From the NCBI RefSeq assembly GCF_030272615.1, contig NC_081408.1:409200889-409264888 (forward strand): 64,000 bases of DNA, in the 5' to 3' direction. Position 1 is the first letter of the stretch; each line of letters starts with the position of its first letter. Below the pieces are notes generated by a model. The model saw only the letters and a list, made by a program, of their open reading frames with translations, did no database searches and was not told the DNA's origin. The translations under genes were made by a program, and so were the position numbers. This DNA is from Cryptomeria japonica (lineage: Eukaryota > Streptophyta > Pinopsida > Cupressales > Cupressaceae). Shown here in pieces: positions 57,068-64,000 of the stretch.

Positions 57068-58330
57068 TGTAAAGCGGAAAATCGCGATCGAACCCTAGTT
57101 GCTCTCCCCTCTTCCAACTCCAAGGAGAGAGAAGGGAGATTCACTAGGGTTGATGGTTTTCACTTAGGGGAGAGACTTTACATTCAAAATAGGGGTTGAA
57201 ACCCACAAGATCCAATCCCATGCAATGCAAGATTGGATGCTAAATGAGTTTCAAGGGTTATGACAGCAAGGCTACCCTCTTTTGTAAAGAATGTGCATAG
57301 AAGAATTAAGCTAGGAATGCATAGAAAGTGACAAAGATTCGCTTATAAATTGAGATAGGGATATAGGATGAAGCTGTGGACCTGGAATTAGTAGTAAAAT
57401 GTCGATACGGCGTTGTCCTACAAATTTGAGCAAAAGTTGCCGGGACGATGGTGCCCGAGCGCCACGGTCCTCCGAAAAATCCGCCAAACGAAGGGGGATC
57501 TGTTCGTCTCTGCACAAGGATTCCAGATCTTCAATTTCAGCCGCGTACCTGCAACCTACACACAAAAAAGCGAAGATGATTGGGGGGTTAGGGATTAGGG
57601 GTTTCCCTTTAGGTCAAACCCCGGTTTTGGAATTAACCAAGAAATGAGCAATGCTGTAAATGTAAATGTCTGTAATGTAAAACAAGTACTAATACCTTGT
57701 TGTAAGGATGTTTGTATCCTTATGTGTGAAGGTATAGATGTTGTATGTTGTATGTTGTAGTAGTATGTAGTAAGTGATCTCCTCTTCAATGGTTGAATCC
57801 TTGTCTTGAATGCAACACTTAACCTTGAATGGAGACTTGGAATGAATGCTTGAATGCTTGAATGCTTGAATGCTTGAGTATAGTTTCCATGCTTTTTCTG
57901 TCATGTATGTCTCTATCCCAATGAGAGAGGAAAATGTAGTTTATATACTTGTCAATTAGGGCTGATAGACTAATTTTCCCGACCTTAGGCCGACTAGGAA
58001 AGTTAATTTTCCAATTTGCAAACATAAAGACCCGAAGTCCAAAAGAGACCGGGCCGAAAATAGGACCTAGGGACCAAGGCGTTGGGCGCCATGGTCCTGG
58101 GGACCAGGGCACTGGGCGCCCTGGTCCTGAAGGACCAGGGCACTGGGCGCTCTGGTCCCACCTCCCGGGACAACAGGGTGCAAAGGAGGTTCAGGCCAGG
58201 GTGCAAGAAAATGCAGTTTTTGGTGTCATAATCAGGTTTCGGGGTCTCCATTCAGGTTGCGTGTTGCGTCGCCATTGTGAAGACCAAAATGCAGTCAAAA
58301 TTGCAAGTGTCGCAATTTTAGGATGCTACA
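57068..58330 (-). mobile_element. Solo LTR S3
   Basis: 1263 bp between exact GAATC duplications (57063-57067, 58331-58335). On the minus strand it runs TGTAGCATCCTAAAATTGCG to CTTTACA. It has a GC-rich repeat block (58070-58165), a 'gaatgcttgaatgcttgaat' run (57842-57876) and TATATA near 57942. It splits the gene-like unit. Short frames inside are not genes. Confidence 0.9.
58070..58165. repeat. GC-rich repeat block in S3
   Basis: Three units of about 30 bp: 'gaccagggcactgggcgc' followed by 'c(c/a)tggtcct'. Each half is palindromic (GGACCAGGGC / GCCCTGGTCC). Confidence 0.85.
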
Positions 58331-58335
58331 GAATC
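58331..58335. repeat. Target-site duplication of S3, right (GAATC)
   Basis: Exact match to 57063-57067. Confidence 0.9.
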
Positions 58336-59579
58336 AAGGGTATCTTTCACAGAGGTTTCCAGAGAATGCAAAAGGAAAAAAGGAAAACACAAGAAGTCAT
58401 TATTATGAAAATGGTTAAGCAAGGAAAGGTGGTAGTAGTAGAATATCTTTAAGAAATATTCCAATGTGAATTATTTCATCACCATCAAGAAAATTTGATT
58501 CCATGGGTGCCTAATTTATTCATGGGCAAACCCTCCCTGCAACTTAACCGGTTCCTCTTTGCTTTTGAAGAAGCGTTTAAGCCCTTCACTGTTAGAAACA
58601 TGGCTAGTGCACTTCCACCGCCTTCCTTTCAAAGAAAGACCCGTCACTTGGGCAATGGATTCCTCCAACACTTCAAAAGAAACACCACCCACCATGACTC
58701 TCCGCCCAGACCAAGAAGCAACAAATTGGGTTGAAAGCTACTCATCCTAGCCACAGAGGGACTCCAAAAACTCAACCATTCCTCCCTCAACACACTAATT
58801 CTAGACAAGGGGGTCATTCTTGAAATCATTGGTCTTGTTAGGCTCATAGCGCACTCTATCACCCCCCATTTCTTCAGTAGAGAGAGCTTGTTTAGCATAC
58901 GTCATAAACAAAGACCTCATCGAGGATGTCACATATGCAGATTAGTGAAAAAAGAAATGCCAATATTTCAAGGGATGGATAAATTTAGCCTAAGGTGACA
59001 ATTAAGGAACAAAAAGGCAAAATGATTTCCATTAATAACCTTGGAAATAGAGGACTTGTGCGAGCCATAAGTCATGACTGATGAATTGAGACATGACTTT
59101 AGGCACATAGGAAATATTCTTATAATAAAAAATTGCATGCATAGTAATGATCTTGGGGGCACATGGCACAAGTTGCCCATGACAAGTTTTTAAAACCATC
59201 CAACTCAACCTGGAACCCATCATATCATTGCCCGTCTAGTACATCATTATACGGTGACCCCAAAAAGTGGACCTAAAAATCATCTCACCTTTCGTAGATG
59301 AGGTGGTAGTCTCAATCAACATAGAATTGGTGGTAGTCCTACAAATATTCCTTCTATTTAAATTTAAAAAATAACTCTTTCTAGGATACCCAGAGGTGAG
59401 GACAAGGGTAGCAATGAGGCTAAACAAGAGCTTCTTCATCAATTTGAGTTTGAATTCTCTCTTCCATTAAAAGGAAGTTGACATGAGGTGGCAGAGAAGT
59501 GTGGCTCCTCCAACATATTAAACTAGTGTTAGTTAACCCAAGGGCAACAAGAGAATCAACAACCCCATTCCCCTCCCTA

Positions 59580-61247
59580 AACACATGCATAATCTAGAAA
59601 GAGTCAAGTCTAGAAATAAGCCTAAGAGTGTCCCTGATGGGGCCTTCAATGGTCCAATTGAGCCTATTCCGCCCTTTGACAACAACAATGATGAGCTTAG
59701 AATCCCCTTCTATGTCCATACACTTGACGCCCATGGAGAGATAAAACTTGATCCCCCAAGCCAAGGTCATGGCTTCAACTTGGTTACTAGAGTGGCCATT
59801 CATATTCCCAACATAAGCAGTGACCAGGGCCCCACTGTGGGTTCTAATGAAACCTCCCCCTACTGCAAGACCTGTCTTGCAACCCCATCAAAATTTATTT
59901 TGTAGAAGCCAGGGAGAGGGGGAAACCAAACAATATTCTTCCTTAGGAGGTGTTTGGAGAAATCTATGTGAGCAAATGAAGGAGGAAGGTTCCATTTGCG
60001 AGAAATCTCCCAGTCCCATTTAGAGGGGGGCATAAGAGGCAATAGGAACCTGGTAAATGATATGTTCTCCAGAATGAACTTAAGGAAGCAAGCAAAGAAA
60101 ATTTCAATGGAAGCCTCCTTATCCCTAAAACTCCTATTATTCCTTTCCTTCCAAATGCGCCAATAGAAATGGGGGGGATCTGTCTCCATAGTTATTGAAT
60201 AAGAGGATTGGAAGAGGGGCCTCAAAACGCTTGCAGCAAATGCATCATATTTTTATTCAGAGTCCAACTAGCACTGAGCTTGTAGCAGACCATTCCCCAA
60301 AGATCCTTAGAAAAGACACATTGGAGAAAGAGATGGGAGGGGATTTCAACCTCATTTTTGCAAAGGATACATCTATTAGGGAACTGAAATCCTCACTTAG
60401 ACAATATGTCCCAAGTTAGGACTTTGTTGTGCAGAACAGTCCACCAGAAGAAATTGATCTTTGGGATGAGTTGAGGATTCCAAACCTCTTTCCAGTTGAT
60501 AGTCAAAGCAGGTTCCCAAAGCAAGCTATTGTAGGTCATTTTAATAGAATACTTCCCTAAGGGGTCCCATTTCCAAATAAATTTGTCATCTCTAGGAAAG
60601 AGTGGGAGGAAGGTTACATCCAAAAGGTTCTGCAACTCTCTTGTGGCAAGAAGAAGATGGGGTTGATCAAAGAAGCAATCCTCCATAATTTTCCAAGTGT
60701 TGTTAGAGAAGTAGTCTGAGACCCTTTCCCCAAAGAACTTTTTTGTTGCAACCTTGATCCTTCTAAGTGAGGGGCAAGTTATTAGAGGCTTCTCCCCTAG
60801 CCAACAATCCTCCTAGAAAAGGATATTTCTATCATTTCCAATGAGCCACTTCATGCCTTGGGATATGAGGTCCTTGTAGTAGATGATATTATTCCATATT
60901 TTTGATCCCCTACAGATACCCACATCATTTAAAGCAGAGACAAAACTGGCATTGCCAAGGTATTTAGCCCTCATGATATTGCCCCGGTCAAGGTCCTTGT
61001 TCAGGAGCATCCAGGCCATTTTGGACATTAGGGCCTTGTTGAAGTGGGTGATTTTACAAATGCCCAACCTGCCCTTAGATTTTGGGTAGCAGACATTGTC
61101 CCAACCCACTAGAGCAAGCCTTTTCTTTTCTTCCATACTAGTCCAAAGAAAATTTCTTTGGATGCTCTCCAGTTTAGTAGCCATGGTAGCTAAAATTTTG
61201 AATAGGGAGAGAAAGTACACCAAGATTCCTTGGAGGGATGAGGCCAA
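59580..61247 (-). pseudogene. LINE ORF2 connector, zinc-binding and RNase H regions
   Basis: Connector 60813-61247: SIQRNFLWTSMEEKKRLALV, then WDNVCYPKSKGRLGI and NKALMSKMAWMLLNK. Zinc-binding region: FIWKWDPLGKYSIKMTYNSL, IPKINFFWWTVLHNKVLTWD and RCILCKNEVEIPSHLFLQC (about 60310-60600), the zf-RVT pattern. RNase H: GFYKINFDGVARQ (59880), NQVEAMTLAWGIKFYLSMG and DIEGDSKLIIVVVKGRN (59680-59780), matching the plant RVT_3 type. Stops after 60393 and a frame change near 59860 break it. Confidence 0.88.
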
Positions 61248-61304
61248 CAGTTAAAGCTTCCCAACTCTACTCAGAAACCTCCCCTTCCACCCAGCCAATT
61301 TTTT

Positions 61305-62534
61305 CTACATTCTTTCAAGGATAGTGACCCAAAAGGAGTTGGTGACATCCTTGACAATTAGAAGAAGCCCAAGGTATGTGCCCAAGAAGGAGGCCATTTG
61401 ACAACCAAGGATCCTACAAATTTTATCTTGGAGTTTATGAGTAGTATGAAAGAAATAGATGTTTCTTTTTTCATAGTTAATATGTTGTCCAGAGGCTTCA
61501 TCATATTGGTTTAGGAAGGATTTCCAACCCTTGGCTTGAACCAGAGAAGAGATCCTGAAAAGAATAGTGTCATCCACAAATTGTTGTAGTACATAAGGAG
61601 GCATAGAGGAAGCAGGTTTGATGCCCAAGAGGACCCCTCTATTGACAAGAGAGTTGAAATTAGAAGCCAAAACTTCAACAAGAATAATAAAGAGGTAAGG
61701 AGAGAGGGGGTCCCCTTGCCTTAGCCCCCTAGAAGCCCCAAAGTTCTCCTGAGGGCTCCCATTGAGAAGAACACAATAGTTGACCATAGATATGCATTCC
61801 CTAATGAGTTTGAGCAACTTTCCCCCAAAACTAATTTTTTGCAGAACTTTAAAGAGAAAGTTCCAATTAACTCCATCATAGGCCTTAGACATATCCAATT
61901 TGAGCACCATACCATTTTTATGACATTTATCCATAGAATAAATGATCTCATGGGTGGAGATGGATTCATCAAGAATTTGTCTGCTAGGAATAAACCCCTT
62001 CTGAGTCGGGCTAATCAAGGATTCCAGAAAGGGTTTAAGCCTATTAACCAATACTTTGTTGAAGATCTTGTAGATAGTGTTGTAGAGACTGATAGGTTGG
62101 AAGTCTTTAAGAAGGGAGGGCTCCTGAGTTTTAGGAACCAGTGCAATGAAAGTGTTATTCAGCTTCTTAAGAAGCTTCCCCAATTTGAAGAAATCTCTCA
62201 TAGCAAGAACCAAGTCAGCACCCACCACATCCCAAAAGTCTTGGAAGAAAGCTAGAGGGAAGGCATCAGGGTCCGAGGCTTTGAAGGCCCCCATAGAGAA
62301 CACCGCAATCTTAACGCCATCCTCTGAGACTAGAGTCATGATGAGATCATTATCTTCCATCTTGAAGGGAGATGGGAGGCAACGAAGGAGGTCCCCAACC
62401 AGCACAAGGTCCCTAGTTCTGTTATCATCCCTAAACAGAGCCAAGAAATATTTGGTAGTCATTCTTCCCAAGCTATCCTCATCTTTGATATCCTGATTGT
62501 GGTCGATGAGAAATCTTGTATCAACCAAAAACAT
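61305..62534 (-). pseudogene. LINE ORF2 reverse transcriptase
   Basis: A 409-codon uninterrupted frame. Words in order: DFQPISLYNTIYKIFNKVL, NRLKPFLESLISPTQKGFIP, GMVLKLDMSKAYDGVNWNFL (first catalytic Asp), GASRGLRQGDPLSPYLFII and QQFVDDTILF (catalytic pair; V replaces the usual A), then SGQHINYEK and LGTYLGLLLI (normally YLGxPL). RT primes on nicked DNA. Upstream it joins a shortened segment: about 60 residues usually found between endonuclease and RT seem to be missing around the inserted LTR. The frame is open but ORF2 as a whole is broken. Confidence 0.93.
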
Positions 62535-62547
62535 TTCCTTTCAGTTT

Positions 62548-63280
62548 TGTTCTTGTTTAGTTCTTTGTGCAGTTTCAGTATTCTTATCGGTATGTACCAG
62601 TAGTTGTTTGTTCTTCATGGCATATCTTGTTTGTAGTTTCCTAGCGGTTTGATGTGGTTGATTCCATATTTTTCGTTCATTTGGGTTCTTCTCTGATTAG
62701 TTATCACTTTCGGTTGGATGTTTCTAGGCTCTCGAGATAATTCTTGTGCTTACTGATTGGTTTTCCTTCATTACCGGCTCGATTCTTAGCCTATGGATCC
62801 ATCTTGGGTCTTGTTTGATGTTATTTGGCATGTGGTCAACCTTCCTGTTGAACCGCATCACTCAGTTTTTATTTTTCGAAAAGATTTCTTAAATTTTAGG
62901 GCTGACCTAATTACACATTTCATTTTCCTGCATTGGTGAATGTAATCTTTTGAGGCCGACCCGGATATGTTCCAATGGGTATAAATATGACATTATGTAA
63001 TCATTTTTAGGGGCATAGGAAGTAGTACTAAGAAAAAGGATTGAGATTCATATGTTGTGATCCAATTGATTCTTAGAGTCCTAGTTGGATGGTATCTAGC
63101 TTGAAGTCTGCATCTGACTGGTTAACTACCAAATGATTAATGGATGATTGTCGGAAGTTCTATGGCTTGAATATTATCTGTTTATATCAATTTATAATGT
63201 TTTCTTATTGTTTACATTGTGTCTCTCTCATTCCATAAGTCAATTGACTCTTCTGAGGGTTTTTACCAGTTATGGCTACA
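62548..63280 (+). mobile_element. Probable solo LTR in the LINE ORF2
   Basis: 733 bp between TCAGT (62541-62545) and TCAGT (63281-63285), starting TGTTCTTG (after two extra bases) and ending GGCTACA. It holds TATAAATA at about 62981 on the plus strand. LINE coding is lost between these points and returns on both sides. The two-base offset at the left makes the boundary imperfect. Confidence 0.55.
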
Positions 63281-63289
63281 TCAGTCAGC

Positions 63290-64000
63290 CTCCTCCAGGT
63301 GGGTCACTTCCAGGAAATCCCCTTGATCAATTTGTTCCTGAATGGCCTCTAGCTTGCTACTGATTTCCATTTTCTAAATAAAAATGTCCCCAAAGGTGTT
63401 TTTATTCTATCCCCTGACATTTCTTCTAATTAAATCTAATTTATAGGGATCCCGAAATATGGGTGTGCCATGGATGTTAGTCTCCCACCATCTTTTAATG
63501 CAGTCCTTGAACTGAGGGTGGGTATTCCACATGAATTCATACCTAAAGGGGTAGCTTTTCCTTTTGGATTTGGCAGTGCTAAAGAGAATAAGGGGGTTAT
63601 GGTCAGAAAGCATTCTGGGAGGGCAGGAAGTTTCAGAGAGGGACCAATACCCCAATTGCCTGAGATGAGAAATCTATCCAATTTGACCTGAATAAGGTCC
63701 TTCCCTTTTTAAAGATTGGACTGGGTTAATCTTTGACTAGTTGAGTCTACATCAAGTAACCCATTCCTACCTATGAAATCCACCAATTTAGTCACGTTGT
63801 TAGAGTACTCTGAAAGTCCTCCCAATTTTTCAGATTGAAAAAGCAGGGAATTGAAGTCACCCGCAGTCATCCAATGAGCATTGTGATCATTTTGAAGGAG
63901 AGCAGTAATGTCATTCCAAAAAGTTAACCTTCCCAATATAATATTAGGGGCATATGCATTAATGAGAAACCAGGAGTCCATGGTAGAAGAGAGTCTGGAG
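63290..64000 (-). pseudogene. LINE ORF2 endonuclease region (partial)
   Basis: Minus strand: WFLINAYAPNIILGRLTFWN and HWMTAGDFNSLLFQSEKLGG (63850-63975) match the AP-endonuclease words (I-x-N-x-Y-x-P and GDFN). RLTQSNL, a stop and DRFLISGNWG follow, then LSDHNPLILFSTAKSKRKSYPF (63555-63620) with the catalytic SDHNP, FRYEFMWNTHPQFKDCIKRWW and KLEAIQEQIDQGDFLE (near 63310-63360). The endonuclease nicks target DNA to start reverse transcription. The key Asn, Asp and His are present; a stop and a frame change break it. Confidence 0.88.

Larger units (their letters stand above)
55617..59450 (-). pseudogene. Antisense gene-like unit of unknown family, split by a solo LTR
   Basis: Minus-strand segments read as one diverged protein. 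They include MVGGVSFEVLEESIAQVTGL and GRRWKCTSHVSNSEGLKRFF (58600-58720), a YYHLSLLNHF-like stretch (about 58440), LALCPPHS (about 56980), then a basic segment (56465-56845: NLVLSPSTNKSLTPTKGKEK), an acidic segment (56268-56528: TKSLIVDFSKTTEMGIVDPK) and a C-terminal helix (55860-55976: RERIADNDADKDEARELYKF). It ends with 'tttctcaataaaaaaca' (about 55622-55640), a polyadenylation-like tail. I do not recognise the family. The start is unclear because the segments above 58970 (such as KTCHGQLVPCAPK, 59170) may be its N-terminus or the LINE 3' end. Stops and shifts throughout. Confidence 0.5.
59451..64000 (-). mobile_element. L1-type LINE, ORF2 on the minus strand, cut by the window end
   Basis: From 64000 downward: endonuclease (63290-64000), RT (61305-62534), connector (60813-61247), zinc-binding region (about 60310-60686) and RNase H (about 59580-59960). 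This is the plant L1 ORF2 order. The start of ORF2 and all of ORF1 lie beyond the window. The 3' end is not sharply defined. A probable solo LTR interrupts it (62548-63280). Confidence 0.9.

Noticed and set aside
57585-57605. Telomere-like TTAGGG words ('gttagggattaggggttt')
   Set aside because: Only two or three imperfect units inside solo LTR S3; no array.
61839-62496. Plus-strand frames of 116-138 codons
   Set aside because: Shadows of the LINE reverse transcriptase on the minus strand.

Overview
This window looks like intergenic heterochromatin of a seed plant with a very large, repeat-filled genome. A conifer or other gymnosperm is the likeliest source, which is inferred from repeat content and not from any marker gene. 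I see no intact host gene, tRNA, rRNA or CRISPR array. Almost every base can be assigned to LTR retrotransposons, solo LTRs or a LINE-type element, and nearly all coding sequence is broken by stops and frameshifts.

Layout, left to right. Positions 1-269 and 10078-10676 are the 3' internal end of an old Ty3/Gypsy element (Y). It was split by a complete element F (270-10072; LTRs of 1385 and 1395 bp; 5-bp target duplication ATCCT). F has no pol genes. It carries one long reading frame of unknown function broken by only two stop codons. LTR A (10677-11580, truncated), LTR B (from 11893) and LTR C (53627-54858) belong to one family in the same orientation and form a tandem-like array. B to C delimits a Tat-lineage Gypsy element X, stretched to about 43 kb by nested insertions. 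A solo LTR (11932-13512, minus strand) sits inside LTR B with target duplication AATTG. A Copia element E (22960-42800) sits inside the RT domain of X. A second Tat-lineage element D (30132-42739, target duplication CTACT) sits inside the 3' LTR of E. X pol resumes at about 42801 and ends at about 45570.

Both X and D carry, between integrase and the 3' LTR, an antisense reading frame with plant mobile domain (PMD) motifs. The copy in D (38202-40518, minus) keeps intron-like segments. The copy in X (47590-53000, minus) is split by a minus-strand LTR (48982-50159) and by a solo LTR (50281-52154). Both elements also show a G-patch-like motif between protease and RT, and a second, archaeal-type RNase H after the normal one, which is a hallmark of the Tat lineage.

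Right of X (54859-64000), an antisense gene-like unit of unknown family (55617 to about 59450) is split by a solo LTR (57068-58330, target duplication GAATC). An L1-type LINE on the minus strand follows (about 59450 to beyond 64000) with endonuclease, RT, zinc-binding and RNase H regions, and a probable solo LTR in its ORF2.

The insertions give an order of events: the X family array, then E into X, then D into E; Y before F; PMD copy 2 before the LTRs inside it. The autonomous parts (gag, PR, RT, RNase H, INT) would once have made particles and copied the elements. In their present state none looks able to make a full set of proteins.
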